64,000 bases of DNA from Methylobacterium sp. Leaf91 (GTDB lineage: Bacteria > Pseudomonadota > Alphaproteobacteria > Rhizobiales > Beijerinckiaceae): contig NZ_LMMP01000045.1 in assembly GCF_001422815.1 (NCBI RefSeq), positions 188,504 to 252,503 of the forward strand, written 5' to 3'. Below the pieces are notes generated by a model, which did no database searches, was not told where the DNA came from, and was given only the letters and a program-made list of their open reading frames with translations. Positions within the stretch are counted from its first letter, which is position 1; the number at the start of each line of letters is the position of its first letter. Made by a program: the position numbers and the translations under genes. Shown here piece by piece: positions 29,293 to 39,441 of the stretch.

Positions 29293-30387
29293 TCAGCGCC
29301 CGTTGCGGTCGAGCATCTTCGAGACTACCCGAGCAGTGTAATCCACCATCGGCACGATCCGCGCGTAGTTAAGTCTCGTCGGGCCGATGACACCAACGAC
29401 GCCGACGATTTTCTGAGAACCGTCCCGGAAAGGTGCAGCGATCATCGACGAGCCGGAAAGCGAGAACAGTTTATTCTCCGAGCCGATGAAGATGCGCACT
29501 CCTTCTCCACCCTCGGCGCGGGAGAGCAGTTCGATCACATCCTTTTGCGTTTCAAGGTCGTTGAAGAGTAGGCGGATGCGTTCGAGATCCTCCACCGCGC
29601 GCAGGTCGTCGAGAAGGTTGGCTTGGCCGCGCACGATTAATTGACGTGCGTCGGACGGCCCGACGGTGGTGGCTAGGCCCGCATCCACCAGGCGCTCGGT
29701 AATGACGTCCAGTTCGCGCTTCATCGCCTCGCGGCCGGCCTCGATCTCGGCGCGCAAGCCTCCCAGTGTGCGTCCATGAAGGCGGGCATTGAGGTAGTTG
29801 GAGGCTTCCTGCAGGGCGCTGGCCGGAAGGCCCGGGGGCAGATCCAGGAGGCGGTTCTCCACCGAACCGTCATCCGACACCAGTACGACGAGGGCGCGGG
29901 CTGGATCGAGCCGGACGAATTCGATGTGTTTCAGGTGCACGTTTGTCTTGGTGGTGAGCACGACGCCTGCTCCCCGGGAAATTCCGGACAGCAGCGTCGA
30001 GGCCTCGGCCAAGGCGCTTTCGAATGTGTGGCCAGATGCGGCGGCACGCATTTGGGCCTCGATCCGCTCCTGCTCCTCGCGCCCGACATCGCCGATCTCC
30101 AGCATGGCATCGACAAAGAAGCGCAGGCCCATTTCCGTCGGAAGTCGGCCGGCGGATGTGTGAGGCGCGAAGATCAGGCCAGAATGCTCCAGATCCGCCA
30201 TGACATTGCGGATCGAGGCCGGCGACAGCGCCATGGGCAGGATGCGTGCGAGGTTGCGGGATCCTACAGGTTCGCCCGTCGTGAGGTAGCTCTCCACGAT
30301 CTGTCGAAAGATCTCGCGTGTGCGCTCGTTTAGAGCCGCGAGGGGCTGGAGCTGCTGAGAAGAGAAGGGGCGGGGGCGATCGTTCAA
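29293..30387 (-). CDS. hrcA: Heat-inducible transcription repressor HrcA
   Basis: A 364-residue protein from the TTG at 30387, with AGGAAG upstream. The longer frame to 30696 has no family resemblance. The N-terminal winged helix carries [29 protein letters not shown] and [18 protein letters not shown]. It is followed by [18 protein letters not shown], the HrcA signature. The rest is the dimerisation and inserted domain, ending [24 protein letters not shown]. HrcA represses heat-shock operons by binding CIRCE elements. grpE, its usual neighbour, is not next to it here, and I see no CIRCE element in the flanks. Confidence 0.96.
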   Translation of the reverse strand: MNDRPRPFSSQQLQPLAALNERTREIFRQIVESYLTTGEPVGSRNLARILPMALSPASIRNVMADLEHSGLIFAPHTSAGRLPTEMGLRFFVDAMLEIGDVGREEQERIEAQMRAAASGHTFESALAEASTLLSGISRGAGVVLTTKTNVHLKHIEFVRLDPARALVVLVSDDGSVENRLLDLPPGLPASALQEASNYLNARLHGRTLGGLRAEIEAGREAMKRELDVITERLVDAGLATTVGPSDARQLIVRGQANLLDDLRAVEDLERIRLLFNDLETQKDVIELLSRAEGGEGVRIFIGSENKLFSLSGSSMIAAPFRDGSQKIVGVVGVIGPTRLNYARIVPMVDYTARVVSKMLDRNGR

Positions 30388-30607
30388 TGGGTTCTTCCTG
30401 AGCGGCGATTGTGTCCGGCTCTGCCCTCGCGCACAACCTCTAGGCCCGCGGCATCGACGTTGTTCTCCGGCAATCCGCTTCGTCCAAAAGGAATGCCCTT
30501 TGCGTCGCGGTGCGGCCGGCCGCGAAACTCCGCCATCTGTCGGATGGCGCCGTGGCGGAGGCATGCGGGTTCCGTCTTGGCTCGCATCGATACCCGTTTC
30601 CTCGCAG

Positions 30608-31549
30608 ATGAGCGACGCCGTGCCCGACCTTGATACCGTCGTCAGAGAAATCGCCGAGGAGATGGCTGACCGGCCAGACCGAGGTGAGGTCGCCACCTAC
30701 ATCCCGGAACTCGCCCGTGTCGATCCGAAGGCCTTCGGAATTGTCGTCATCGATGCTGACGGGCATGTGGCGGCAGGAGGTGACAGCGACACTTCATTCT
30801 CGATCCAAAGCATCTCTAAGGTGTTCACGCTGACTCTGGCCCTCGGCATGGCGGGAGATCGGCTCTGGCGCCGAGTCGGTCGCGAGCCGTCCGGCAGTCC
30901 TTTCAACTCCATTGTCCAGCTCGAGCGTGAGCGCGGTATCCCCCGTAATCCGTTCATCAATGCCGGTGCCATCGCGGTGACCGACACGATACTGTCGGGC
31001 CACCAGCCCCGGGAAGCGCTCGGTGAAATCCTGCGCTTCATGCAGTTCCTTGCCCAGGACCCGACCATTACCATTGACGAGGCGGTGGCCGCCTCCGAGC
31101 TGCGCACGGGTTTCCGTAATATCGCGCTTGCCAACTACATGAAATCCTTCGGAAATATCGATAACCCGGTCGATTTCACCCTGGGTGTTTATTTCCATCA
31201 TTGCGCCATCGGCATGTCGTGCCGGCAGCTGGCCACGGCGAGCCGCTTCCTCGCTCATTCCGGCCGCAACCCTCTCACCGGGCATTCCGTGGTCTCTCCG
31301 GAGCGCGCCAAGCGTATCAACGCAGTCATGCTGACTTGCGGTCACTACGACGGGTCCGGCGAATTCGCTTATCGTGTTGGCCTTCCCGGCAAAAGTGGCG
31401 TCGGCGGCGGAATTATCGCGGTGGCCCCCGAAAAAGCGTCGATCGCGGTATGGTCGCCGGGCCTCGACGCATCCGGTAATTCGCATCTCGGCCGGATCGC
31501 CCTCGAGATGCTCACTCGGCGCCTTGGCTGGTCGATCTTCGGCGCGTGA
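30608..31549 (+). CDS. glsA: Glutaminase
   Basis: A 313-residue glutaminase that hydrolyses glutamine to glutamate and ammonia. The serine-dependent active site SxxK motif is S68-I-S-K71 within [12 protein letters not shown]. Other family segments are [26 protein letters not shown] and [25 protein letters not shown]-type residues near the C-terminus. Start ATG at 30608; longer frames upstream lack similarity. It is divergent from hrcA and converges on glnII, which makes the opposite reaction, so opposite control by nitrogen status would be expected. Confidence 0.96.
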   Translation: MSDAVPDLDTVVREIAEEMADRPDRGEVATYIPELARVDPKAFGIVVIDADGHVAAGGDSDTSFSIQSISKVFTLTLALGMAGDRLWRRVGREPSGSPFNSIVQLERERGIPRNPFINAGAIAVTDTILSGHQPREALGEILRFMQFLAQDPTITIDEAVAASELRTGFRNIALANYMKSFGNIDNPVDFTLGVYFHHCAIGMSCRQLATASRFLAHSGRNPLTGHSVVSPERAKRINAVMLTCGHYDGSGEFAYRVGLPGKSGVGGGIIAVAPEKASIAVWSPGLDASGNSHLGRIALEMLTRRLGWSIFGA

Positions 31550-31664
31550 ACTCAGTAGGGACGGTAATCCCCTACGCCCCATCGTAATGTAGGCGAAAAG
31601 AAGCGTGTTGCACCGAGGTAGCCAAGCGACTTGTTCATTGAGACCCGCTTGCCTTCCAAATGAG

Positions 31665-31702
31665 CAAAAAAGAATGCCTGCCGCAGACCCTGCGACAGGC
31701 AT
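31665..31702 (-). terminator. Intrinsic terminator of glnII
   Basis: A 13-bp stem with one mismatch (31674-31686 with 31690-31702) and a three-base loop. On the minus strand it is followed directly by TCTTTTTT (31665-31673). It begins 43 bp after the glnII stop. Confidence 0.85.
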
Positions 31703-31744
31703 CGATTATAATTGGCGCAAAAGCCTTAATTGTCTGCCTAATAT

Positions 31745-32785
31745 TTAGGCGGCCGCTTTCGCCTCGTCGGCGGTTGAAACCGTCGCGATCGTCTTCAGGA
31801 TCTGCGAGGCGATCTGGTAGGGGTCCCCCTGGCTGTTGGGACGGCGGTCTTCCAAGTAGCCCTTATACTCATTGTTGACGAAGCTGTGGGGCACCCGGAT
31901 CGAGGCACCACGATCGGCGACGCCATAGCTGAACTCGTTGATCGCAGCGGTCTCGTGCTTGCCGGTCAACCGCATGTGGTTGTCAGGCCCGTAGACCGCG
32001 ATGTGGTCGTCCAGGTTTTCCTTGAACGCTGCCATGAGCGCTTCGAAATAGGCCTTGCCGCCCACCGTGCGCAGGTGCTCCGTAGAGAAGTTCGCGTGCA
32101 TGCCGGAGCCGTTCCAATCCGTCGCACCGAGCGGCTTGCAATGGTACTCGACATCGATCTCGTAGGTCTCGCACAGGCGCTGGAGAAGGTAGCGAGCGAC
32201 CCACATCTCGTCGGCGGCTTTCTTGGAACCCTTGCCGAAGATCTGGAATTCCCACTGGCCCTTGGCCACCTCGGCGTTGATGCCCTCGTGGTTGATACCG
32301 GCATCGAGGCACAGGTCGAGATGTTCCTCGACGATCTTGCGAGCGATGCTGCCGACTTCCTTATAGCCGACGCCACAATAATAGGGACCCTGCGGGGCAG
32401 GGTAGCCGGTGGCGGGGAAGCCGAGGGGGCGTCCGTCCTTGTAGAAGAAATACTCTTGCTCGAAGCCGAACCAGGCGCCGTCATCATCGAGGATGGTTGC
32501 GCGCTTGTTCGAGACGTGCGGGGTGACGCCGTCCGGCATCATCACTTCACAGAGAACGAGGACGCCATTCTTGCGAGTGCTATCGGGGAAGTGGCGCACA
32601 GGCTTCAGCATACAGTCGGAGCTGCCGCCCTCGGCCTGCATCGTCGAGCTGCCATCGAAGCCCCACAGCGGAAGCTGCTCAAGGGTCGGGAAGCCATCGA
32701 ATTCCTTGATCTGGGTCTTGCCACGCAGGTTCGGCACCGGCGTGTATCCATCGAGCCATAGATACTCGAGCTTATATTTCGTCAT
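31745..32785 (-). CDS. glnII: Glutamine synthetase type II
   Basis: A 346-residue GSII, the eukaryote-like form found in rhizobia and relatives, which makes glutamine from glutamate and ammonium. Start ATG at 32785 behind AGAGG. The beta-grasp part opens YKLEYLWLDGYTPVPNLRGK. Signature segments are LPLWGFDGSSTMQAEG, EQEYFFYKDGRPLGFP, GINAEVAKGQWEFQIFGKG, WNGSGMHANFST and DRGASIRVP. All active-site regions look intact. A sigma-54-like promoter about 85 bp upstream fits NtrC-type nitrogen control, and an intrinsic terminator follows. Confidence 0.96.
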   Translation of the reverse strand: MTKYKLEYLWLDGYTPVPNLRGKTQIKEFDGFPTLEQLPLWGFDGSSTMQAEGGSSDCMLKPVRHFPDSTRKNGVLVLCEVMMPDGVTPHVSNKRATILDDDGAWFGFEQEYFFYKDGRPLGFPATGYPAPQGPYYCGVGYKEVGSIARKIVEEHLDLCLDAGINHEGINAEVAKGQWEFQIFGKGSKKAADEMWVARYLLQRLCETYEIDVEYHCKPLGATDWNGSGMHANFSTEHLRTVGGKAYFEALMAAFKENLDDHIAVYGPDNHMRLTGKHETAAINEFSYGVADRGASIRVPHSFVNNEYKGYLEDRRPNSQGDPYQIASQILKTIATVSTADEAKAAA

Positions 32786-32868
32786 TTCGAGCCTCTCGTA
32801 CCTCAAGCGATCCGACAGCCGGGTTTCCCCTCACATCGTTCGCGGCCGTTCGTAGCCGGATTCGCCGT

Positions 32869-32885
32869 TAGCATATCCCATGCCA
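32869..32885 (-). promoter_or_regulatory. Candidate sigma-54 promoter of glnII
   Basis: On the minus strand the sequence reads TGGCATGGGATATGCTA. The invariant GG and GC are ten bases apart, as in -24/-12 promoters, with TGGCA at -24 intact and ATGC at -12 near TTGC. It lies about 84 bp before the glnII start. GlnII genes in rhizobia are known to use NtrC and sigma-54. Confidence 0.55.
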
Positions 32886-33277
32886 ATGACTTGAACGGAC
32901 GGTTGATGGCTGTGCGTTCCGCGGAGAGCGTGGCCGATGAGAGATAGTGACATGGCAGGGACGACGGTCTGGAACATGCCGGCTACCTGCCAACCTGAAT
33001 CACCCAAGTGGGAGAAAAACGAGTTCGGGTCATGATTCTAACGGGCGTCTACAGACGATCACCGCTCGCTCATTCCGGCGCATTCTGTCGAGCGAGGATG
33101 GAGGCTCGACGAATTTAAAGGAATAAAAGCCTTATTCTGATCGGCCTATGCTTAATCCCGAAACAAAAAATATATAATCTCCCCAGGTCGTGCGTCGTTT
33201 TTCGTCGAACATGCGTTGCAACGCATCCGCACCCAGCGGTCGACGAAACAAACATCTGTCAAACGGAGCCCGTCCTG
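32886..33277. other. Intergenic region between glnII and the His-rich gene
   Basis: Besides the sigma-54 candidate at its edge, this stretch should contain NtrC sites for glnII and the promoter of the plus-strand His-rich gene. No gene is evident. An A-rich segment (aaacaaaaaatatataat, near 33160-33178) lies about 100 bp before the His-rich start. Confidence 0.4.
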
Positions 33278-33598
33278 ATGAAGAACCCAACCCTGTCCGC
33301 CATGGCGAAGACCTTCGCCATCGTGGTCGCCCTGGTGGGCGCGATGATCCTGGGAACGCCCCGTGGCGCTGAAGCCGCGCCGATGGCGGTATCCAGCGAA
33401 GTCGCCGGCGCGGCGAACGCGGCCGCCACCGAGGTTCAATACGGCGGCGGACACTGGCGCCACCACGGCCGGCATCATCGCCGCCATTTCGGCCATCATC
33501 GCGGTCGCCATTTCGGCCATCATTACGGTCGTCGCTTCGGTCATCACCATCACCGCCGCCATTTCGGCCATCATCACCGCCGCTTCTACCGCTACTGA
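33278..33598 (+). CDS. His/Arg-rich small secreted protein
   Basis: A 106-residue protein with signal peptide ([17 protein letters not shown], then AEAAP) and a ribosome site GGAGCCCGTCCTG. The last 50 residues hold 19 His and many Arg and Gly in repeated units such as RRHFGHH and GRHFGHH, ending RRFYRY. Such tails bind divalent metals in other proteins; a periplasmic metal-buffering role is inference only. No domain family is recognised, though similar His-rich exported proteins occur widely in Hyphomicrobiales. A terminator follows. Confidence 0.75.
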   Translation: MKNPTLSAMAKTFAIVVALVGAMILGTPRGAEAAPMAVSSEVAGAANAAATEVQYGGGHWRHHGRHHRRHFGHHRGRHFGHHYGRRFGHHHHRRHFGHHHRRFYRY

Positions 33599-33609
33599 GG
33601 CCCGCGTTT

Positions 33610-33633
33610 GGGGCGCGCCGCGAGGCGCGCCCC
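33610..33633 (+). terminator. Hairpin after the His-rich gene
   Basis: A perfect 10-bp GC stem (33610-33619 with 33624-33633) and GCGA tetraloop lies 12 bases after the stop. It is followed by TACCTTACCTC, a weak T-tract. Confidence 0.6.
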
Positions 33634-33720
33634 TACCTTACCTCGCTGCGCTTGCCGGTAGCCGGACCGCGGCCTAAGAGCCCGGACGACCATCCCGGAA
33701 CCCGACCAAGGAGAGTGCCC

Positions 33721-34434
33721 ATGCGGCCCTCGAAGCGCGCGAACGACGAATTGCGCAACGTGACTCTGGAGCGCTCCGTCGCCCGTTATGCCGAGGGTTC
33801 GTGCCTCGTGACGTTCGGTCAAACGAAAGTTCTTTGCACCGCCTCCCTCGAAGAGCGCGGTCCGCCATGGCTGCGCGGCTCGGGAAAGGGCTGGGTCACC
33901 GCCGAGTACTCCATGCTCCCCCGCGCTACCCATGAACGCACCCGCCGCGAGGTAAATTCCGGCAAGCCTTCCGGACGGACGCAGGAGATCCAACGGCTGA
34001 TTGGCCGCTCGCTCCGCGCCGTCACCAATCTTCCCGCCATCGGCGAGCGCCAGATCACCGTGGATTGCGATGTGATTCAAGCGGATGGCGGCACTCGCAC
34101 TGCCGCGATCACGGGCGCTTGGATCGCCCTGCATGATTGTTTCACCTGGATGCGCGGGCGCTCCATCATTTCCGTCGATCCCCTACGTGAGCATGTCGCC
34201 GCCATTTCCTGCGGCATCTACAAAGGCACCCCCGTGTTGGATCTCGAATACGCCGAGGATTCGGCCGCCGAGACCGATGCAAACTTCGTCATGACCGGCT
34301 CCGGCGGCCTCGTGGAGGTGCAGGGCACCGCCGAGGGAAAGCCCTTTTCGGAAGCCGAACTCATCGAGTTGCTGCGCCTAGCCCGCGGCGGCGTCGAGCA
34401 ACTCGTCGCCCTTCAGAAGCAGGCGATCGCATGA
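33721..34434 (+). CDS. rph: Ribonuclease PH
   Basis: A 237-residue RNase PH, full length, that trims tRNA 3' ends phosphorolytically. Start ATG at 33721 behind AAGGAGAG. Conserved parts are [69 protein letters not shown] and [18 protein letters not shown]. It overlaps rdgB by 4 bp (ATGA), so the two are coupled. The rph-rdgB-hemW order is conserved in alphaproteobacteria. Confidence 0.98.
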   Translation: MRPSKRANDELRNVTLERSVARYAEGSCLVTFGQTKVLCTASLEERGPPWLRGSGKGWVTAEYSMLPRATHERTRREVNSGKPSGRTQEIQRLIGRSLRAVTNLPAIGERQITVDCDVIQADGGTRTAAITGAWIALHDCFTWMRGRSIISVDPLREHVAAISCGIYKGTPVLDLEYAEDSAAETDANFVMTGSGGLVEVQGTAEGKPFSEAELIELLRLARGGVEQLVALQKQAIA

Positions 34435-35066
34435 GCGCGCCGCGCATTCTCACCGGGCGAGTTGTCATCGCCACTCATAATGCCGGCAAGCTCGTGGAGA
34501 TGCGTGAGCTGCTGATGCCCTTCGGTGTCGAGGCCGTCTCTGCCGGCGAACTCGGCTTGCCGGAGCCCGAGGAGACCGGGACGATGTTCGCGGAGAACGC
34601 AGCGATCAAGGCTATCGCTGCGGCGCAGGCTTCGGGCCTGCCCGCCTTCGCTGACGATTCCGGACTTTGCGTCAACGCCCTCGATGGCGCACCCGGACTG
34701 TTCTCCGCCCGCTGGGCGGGGTCGAGCAAAGACTTCTCCAGTGCGATGGCTCGCATCGCGGCCGAGCTCGATAAGCGCGGAGCCACGACCCGCCGGGCTC
34801 ATTTTGTCTCGGCCCTCGTCATCGCTTGGCCCGATGGCCACACCGAAACGTTCGAAGGCCGCGTCTTCGGCGATCTTGTAGAGCCGCGCGGCTCACAAGG
34901 CTTTGGCTACGACCCGATGTTCCTGCCCGACGGCTACGACCGAACCTTCGGTGAGATCTCCTCAGAGGAGAAGCACGGTGTCGATTGGCAGAGCGGAAAT
35001 GCGCTGTCGCACCGGGCGCGGGCCTTCGTGCTGCTGGCCCAAAGTTGCCTGCAGCGTCCGGTCTGA
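34431..35066 (+). CDS. rdgB: XTP/dITP pyrophosphatase (non-canonical purine NTP)
   Basis: A 211-residue RdgB/HAM1 enzyme that removes dITP, XTP and related bases from the nucleotide pool. Family motifs: [17 protein letters not shown] at the N-terminus, [40 protein letters not shown], and [22 protein letters not shown]. It is translationally coupled to rph by a 4-bp overlap, and hemW follows after 196 bp on the same strand. Confidence 0.97.
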   Translation: MSAPRILTGRVVIATHNAGKLVEMRELLMPFGVEAVSAGELGLPEPEETGTMFAENAAIKAIAAAQASGLPAFADDSGLCVNALDGAPGLFSARWAGSSKDFSSAMARIAAELDKRGATTRRAHFVSALVIAWPDGHTETFEGRVFGDLVEPRGSQGFGYDPMFLPDGYDRTFGEISSEEKHGVDWQSGNALSHRARAFVLLAQSCLQRPV

Positions 35067-35262
35067 CCGGTCTCGTCTAGATTGAGATTGGATGACCCTG
35101 ATCTCAGTCGTGCCGACGGGAGCAGGTGGATTCATCGACGGCCGCAACGGTCTCTCACCGAGACCTTCTTGTGGCGGATGAATCCAAGAAGGGGGCGTAG
35201 GCTGAGCGCGGGATGTCTCCGGGACCATTGCCAAAACTGTTATCCGCGCGCACATCCGTTGA

Positions 35263-36441
35263 ATGACCGACTCTTCAGGACCGGACCACCCGACCCGCGA
35301 CGCCGGGTTCGGAATCTATGTCCATTGGCCTTTCTGCGCTTCGAAATGCCCCTATTGCGACTTCAATAGCCATGTCCGCCATGCCCCGGTGGATGAAGGA
35401 CGTTTCCTGGCGGCATTCCGGACCGAGATCGCCCATGTCGCGGCGCGCGTTCCGGGCCGCACGGTTTCCAGCATCTTCCTCGGCGGCGGCACGCCGTCCC
35501 TCATGCAGCCGTCAACCGTGGCGGGGCTTCTCGAGGCCATTGACGGTGCCTGGGGGGCGGCCCCCGATATCGAGGTCACGCTGGAGGCCAATCCCACGAG
35601 CGTCGAGGCCGGTCGCTTTCGCGGCTATCGGGCCGCGGGGGTGAACCGTGTCTCGCTCGGTGTCCAAGCCATGGACGACATCTCCCTGAAAGCGCTGGGG
35701 CGCCTCCATACGGCCGCGGAGGCAATGTCGGCGGTGCAGACGGCGGCTGCCCACTTCGAACGCTACTCCTTCGATCTCATCTATGCGCGGCCGAACCAGA
35801 GCGCATCGGCGTGGCGGGCCGAGTTGAAGGAGGCCATCGCGCGGGCGGCTGAGCACCTGTCCCTCTACCAACTCACCATCGAGCCCGGCACGCCGTTCTT
35901 CGGCCTGCATGCGGCCGGCAAGCTTGTCCCACCGGACAACGACATGGCGAGGGCACTCTATGATGTGACGCAAGAGGTATGCGACGCCGCGGGCCTCCCA
36001 TCCTACGAGATTTCCAATCACGCTCGCCCCGGCGCGCAATCGCGTCATAACCTCCTGTACTGGCGCTACGGCGAGTATGCCGGCATCGGTCCAGGCGCGC
36101 ATGGCCGGCTTGTGACGGAAGAAGGGCGGATGGGCACCGTCACTGAGCGGGCGCCGGAGGCGTGGCTTGCTCAGGTCGAGCGCAACGGTCATGGCATCAT
36201 CGAGACCGAAGCACTCTCATGTGCCGACCAGGGCGATGAGTTCCTTATGATGGGTCTGCGCCTCAAGGAGGGCGTCGACCCCGACCGTTACGCGATGCTG
36301 AAAGGCCGTCCCATCGATGCGGCGCGTGTCGAGGCTCTGATCTGCGACGGGCTCGTCGCCCGCCTGGACGGAGGCCGCATCGCCGCGACCCCGCGCGGTG
36401 CGCCGGTTCTCAACGCCGTGGTGGCGGAACTCGCTGCCTGA
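35263..36441 (+). CDS. hemW: Radical SAM heme chaperone HemW
   Basis: A 392-residue protein of the HemN-like group. The 4Fe-4S cluster motif is C25-x3-C29-x2-C32 in HWPFCASKCPYCDFNSH. Further HemW signatures are FLGGGTPSLM, EANPTSVE, GVNRVSLGVQAMDD and SFDLIYARPNQ, plus the C-terminal HemN_C region EFLMMGLRLKEGVD. HemW carries heme to target proteins and does not act as a coproporphyrinogen dehydrogenase, despite old annotations. Start ATG at 35263 has only a weak ribosome site. Confidence 0.95.
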   Translation: MTDSSGPDHPTRDAGFGIYVHWPFCASKCPYCDFNSHVRHAPVDEGRFLAAFRTEIAHVAARVPGRTVSSIFLGGGTPSLMQPSTVAGLLEAIDGAWGAAPDIEVTLEANPTSVEAGRFRGYRAAGVNRVSLGVQAMDDISLKALGRLHTAAEAMSAVQTAAAHFERYSFDLIYARPNQSASAWRAELKEAIARAAEHLSLYQLTIEPGTPFFGLHAAGKLVPPDNDMARALYDVTQEVCDAAGLPSYEISNHARPGAQSRHNLLYWRYGEYAGIGPGAHGRLVTEEGRMGTVTERAPEAWLAQVERNGHGIIETEALSCADQGDEFLMMGLRLKEGVDPDRYAMLKGRPIDAARVEALICDGLVARLDGGRIAATPRGAPVLNAVVAELAA

Positions 36442-36552
36442 TGCTGGCCCCCGTCCGGTTGCTCATGATCTATCGCATCGACCGGGGTGCATCGCCGGCC
36501 AGGGCTACCTTCTGCGCAGCCTTTCTCGACCATACTTGACGCGCAAGCCGGA

Positions 36553-37794
36553 TCAGGTGCCAGAGGGGCCGAGCGTGCGCGGGGCCGGGCTCACGATAGC
36601 CGGTGCGCCGCTGCGGATTTCGTAGATGGCTAGAGCCCTATCGCTTACCCCCTCCGGCCGGAAGCGGAAGGTGCCGTCGATCCCCGAGAAGCCGGCCTGC
36701 GTCGTCAGCGTCGCGTCGGCGAAGCGCTGAGATCCATATTGCCGCGACAGCGCTGCCATGAGCGAGACAGCGTCGTAGGCCAGCGTCGCCACACGCGGAG
36801 GTGCAGAGCCGAACCGCGCCTGATAGCGCTGCGAGAAATCGCTGAATCCCTTCGAATCGGCCGCTGCGAACCAGCCGCCCTGCAGGGCGGGCAGGGCGAA
36901 AAGGCGCGGGTCGTTCCACACCGCCGTGCCGATGGGCTTCACTCGGCTGGGAGAAAATCCCGCCTTGGCGAGGGCCGGTGCGACGATGGCCAAGCCTTCC
37001 GGGCTTTCCGGCAGGAACAGGGCGTCAGCCTGAGCGCCAGGACCATTGATGAGGCCCGCAAGGCGCGAAATAGCTGGAGCTGGCGCGCCAGGCGCATATC
37101 GCTCGATTCCCACCAGCCGAGCACCCTTTCTGGCCACCGCCTCACGGAATTGTGCCTCGACGGCATTGCCGTAGCTGCTCTCGGGAATCAGCGCGGCGAA
37201 GGAGCGTCGCCCGGCCGCCACCGCCTCGTCGACTACCCGGTCCACCTCGGTCTGCGGCAGGAAACTGAGGAGATAGACACTGCGTGCCGCGACGCTCGCA
37301 TCGGTGGAAAAGGCGATGATCGGCTTGCCCGCCGCGCGCGTGACGCCGGCAGCCGCCTGGACATTGGCCGCAAACAGGGGGCCGAGCACCAGTTCGGCGC
37401 CCTCGGATAGGGCGGCCTGGGCCGCCTCGCGTGCGCCATCGGGCGAGCCGCGATCGTCCTTCACCAGAATCTGCAGGTCGGGCTTTTGGAAATCCTCGAC
37501 GGCGAGTTCCGCTGCATTGCGGAGGGCCGTTCCGACGGTTGCACCGGGACCGGACAGGGGCAGGATGAGGGCGATCTTGACCGAGCCCGTGCCGATCTTC
37601 ATCGCGCCCGGTGACGGCGCCTGCGGATCGCCAGCGGCGGCGATATCCGGGTCAGGAGCGGCTTTCGTGGCGCGTGGGCCGCCATCGGGGCCGCCGATGC
37701 AGCCGCTGAGCCCCCCGGCGAGCAGGAGAATCGCCACCGCCATCGCCCAAACGGGCATTGCCGGACGGTGGCCCCTTGCAAGGCTTTTCTCCAT
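36553..37794 (-). CDS. LpoA-like penicillin-binding protein activator lipoprotein
   Basis: A 413-residue protein from the ATG at 37794, where GGAG lies nine bases upstream. The signal peptide ends in a lipobox LSGC with the modified Cys at residue 32. The mature part is a periplasmic-binding-protein fold, from VKIALILPLSGPGATVGTALRNAAELAVEDF, with ELVLGPLFAANVQAAAGVTRAAG and a final GIDGTFRF block. The family is the LpoA/YraM C-terminal type (COG3107-like), which activates PBP1A in gammaproteobacteria. It is divergent from rsmI and close to yraN, the conserved yraL-yraM-yraN neighbourhood, which supports the call. A Leu/Ile/Val-type ABC binding protein is the alternative. Confidence 0.82.
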   Translation of the reverse strand: MEKSLARGHRPAMPVWAMAVAILLLAGGLSGCIGGPDGGPRATKAAPDPDIAAAGDPQAPSPGAMKIGTGSVKIALILPLSGPGATVGTALRNAAELAVEDFQKPDLQILVKDDRGSPDGAREAAQAALSEGAELVLGPLFAANVQAAAGVTRAAGKPIIAFSTDASVAARSVYLLSFLPQTEVDRVVDEAVAAGRRSFAALIPESSYGNAVEAQFREAVARKGARLVGIERYAPGAPAPAISRLAGLINGPGAQADALFLPESPEGLAIVAPALAKAGFSPSRVKPIGTAVWNDPRLFALPALQGGWFAAADSKGFSDFSQRYQARFGSAPPRVATLAYDAVSLMAALSRQYGSQRFADATLTTQAGFSGIDGTFRFRPEGVSDRALAIYEIRSGAPAIVSPAPRTLGPSGT

Positions 37795-37933
37795 TGCACG
37801 GTACTCCTCGTCGCCAATCCGCATCTCACGCCCGATGCGCGCACGGTTAAAGCCTGAACGACAAAAGTAAATGTCGCGACACCCCCGGTGCAGGCATTCC
37901 TCCGGCCCGTGTCCCCGTGGCAATGTCTGCCTC

Positions 37934-38896
37934 ATGACTCAGAGAATCGACAATCGGACGCGCCGCTCCAGGGCCGTCCACGATCCGGCCAAGCCCATCT
38001 CGACCTTCACCGCTTTTGGCCTTGCGGCAGAGGCGGAACCGCTCGACCCAGGCCTGCACGTGGTGGCGACCCCGATCGGCAACCTCAAGGATGTGTCGTT
38101 CCGCGCGCTCGCGACTCTGGCGGCGGCCGATACGGTGCTCGCCGAAGACACCCGCGTCACCCGCACGCTGTTGATGCATTACGGCATCACGACGCCGCTG
38201 GTCGCCTATCACGAGCATTCCAACGCGGCTGTCCGCGAGCGGATGATCGCACGGATGCAGAACGGCGAAGCCTTGGCCCTGGTCTCGGATGCCGGGACGC
38301 CGCTGGTGTCGGATCCGGGTTTCAAGCTTGTTCAGGCCGCCATCGAGGCGGGAATCGCCGTGACGCCGATTCCCGGTCCATCCGCGGTGATGACCGCCAT
38401 CGTCGCGGCAGGCCTGCCCACCGACCGCTTCTTCTTCGAGGGGTTCCTACCGCAGAAATCCGGTGCCCGGCGCAATCGCCTGGCGGCGCTCGGGCAGATC
38501 CCCGGAACACTGGTCCTGTTCGAATCACCCCACCGCCTGCCCGAAATGCTGGTGGATGCCGCCGCGATCCTCGGAGGGAGCCGGCCCGCGGCGGTCGCCC
38601 GCGAACTGACCAAGCTCTACGAGACGATCCGGCGCGGCACCCTCGCGACCCTGGCCGAGACCTTCACAGAGGAGGGGGCTCCCAAGGGCGAGGTGGTGGT
38701 GGTGATCGGGACCAACCCGGAAGAACCGCCGGAGGAGGAGGTCGAGGCCGGTCTCGATGCGGCAATCGAGGCAGCGCTTTCACGTCACTCGATTAAGGAT
38801 GCCGCTGCTCTCGTGGCCGATGCCACCGGCCAGCCCCGCCGGGTCGTCTATGCCCGGGCTCTCGTCCTCGCCAGACGTACCGATGCGGACGTCTAA
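37934..38896 (+). CDS. rsmI: 16S rRNA (cytidine(1402)-2'-O)-methyltransferase RsmI
   Basis: A 320-residue SAM-dependent tetrapyrrole-methylase-fold enzyme that methylates C1402 of 16S rRNA. Start ATG at 37934. Signature segments are [71 protein letters not shown] and [12 protein letters not shown]. Its 3' end overlaps the yraN start by 14 bp. The N-terminal 35 residues before the core are longer than usual. Confidence 0.97.
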   Translation: MTQRIDNRTRRSRAVHDPAKPISTFTAFGLAAEAEPLDPGLHVVATPIGNLKDVSFRALATLAAADTVLAEDTRVTRTLLMHYGITTPLVAYHEHSNAAVRERMIARMQNGEALALVSDAGTPLVSDPGFKLVQAAIEAGIAVTPIPGPSAVMTAIVAAGLPTDRFFFEGFLPQKSGARRNRLAALGQIPGTLVLFESPHRLPEMLVDAAAILGGSRPAAVARELTKLYETIRRGTLATLAETFTEEGAPKGEVVVVIGTNPEEPPEEEVEAGLDAAIEAALSRHSIKDAAALVADATGQPRRVVYARALVLARRTDADV

Positions 38897-39275
38897 GCTC
38901 CTCGATGCGAAAGGACGGCGGCGCGCCACCTACCTGCGCGGCCAGTCCGGCGAGACCTTGGCCCTCCTCGCCATGATCATGAAGGGCTATCGCCCTCTGG
39001 CCCAGCGCTTCAGCGCGAATGGCGGCGAGATCGACCTGGTCCTACGCCGGGGCGACACCGTTGCTTTCGTAGAGGTGAAGGCGAGGGAGAATCTCAAGAC
39101 TGCCCTAGTCGCTATCGATGCAAAGAAACGCGCCCGGTTTTCCCGCGCCGTGCGTGCCTGGATCACGCGCAATCCCCGCTACGGGGGGATGACGTTCAGG
39201 GCGGATGCGGTGTTCGTTGCGCCAAGGACTTGGCCGCGCCATCTCCCTGACGCCTTCACGATCGAGGGACTCTGA
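38883..39275 (+). CDS. UPF0102 family protein YraN
   Basis: A 130-residue protein from the ATG at 38883, inside the last codons of rsmI. It matches the YraN family, an endonuclease-like fold: [24 protein letters not shown], then [22 protein letters not shown] (the E-I-D and E-V-K of a PD-(D/E)XK nuclease site). Function is not established. It is co-transcribed with rsmI. Confidence 0.93.
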   Translation: MRTSKLLDAKGRRRATYLRGQSGETLALLAMIMKGYRPLAQRFSANGGEIDLVLRRGDTVAFVEVKARENLKTALVAIDAKKRARFSRAVRAWITRNPRYGGMTFRADAVFVAPRTWPRHLPDAFTIEGL

Positions 39276-39441
39276 GCCGAGAGGTAACCCTCCATCCGAG
39301 GACGGAGTTGTGTCGAGTCCGGACCCGCCCGCGAGCTTGATGGGGCAGGGCTGCAGGCGCCGCTGTACTCTCTGGAAGAGCGGTCGCTGCTGACACGAGG
39401 CCATCAGCCAAGAGCAGCGCCCGAGCGAGGTCGACCGAGGC

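Noticed and set aside
32894-32920. Possible sigma EcfG promoter (GGAAC-N18-CGTT) upstream of glnII
   Set aside because: The spacer is one or two bases too long for the accepted pattern, and a better sigma-54 candidate lies closer to the gene.
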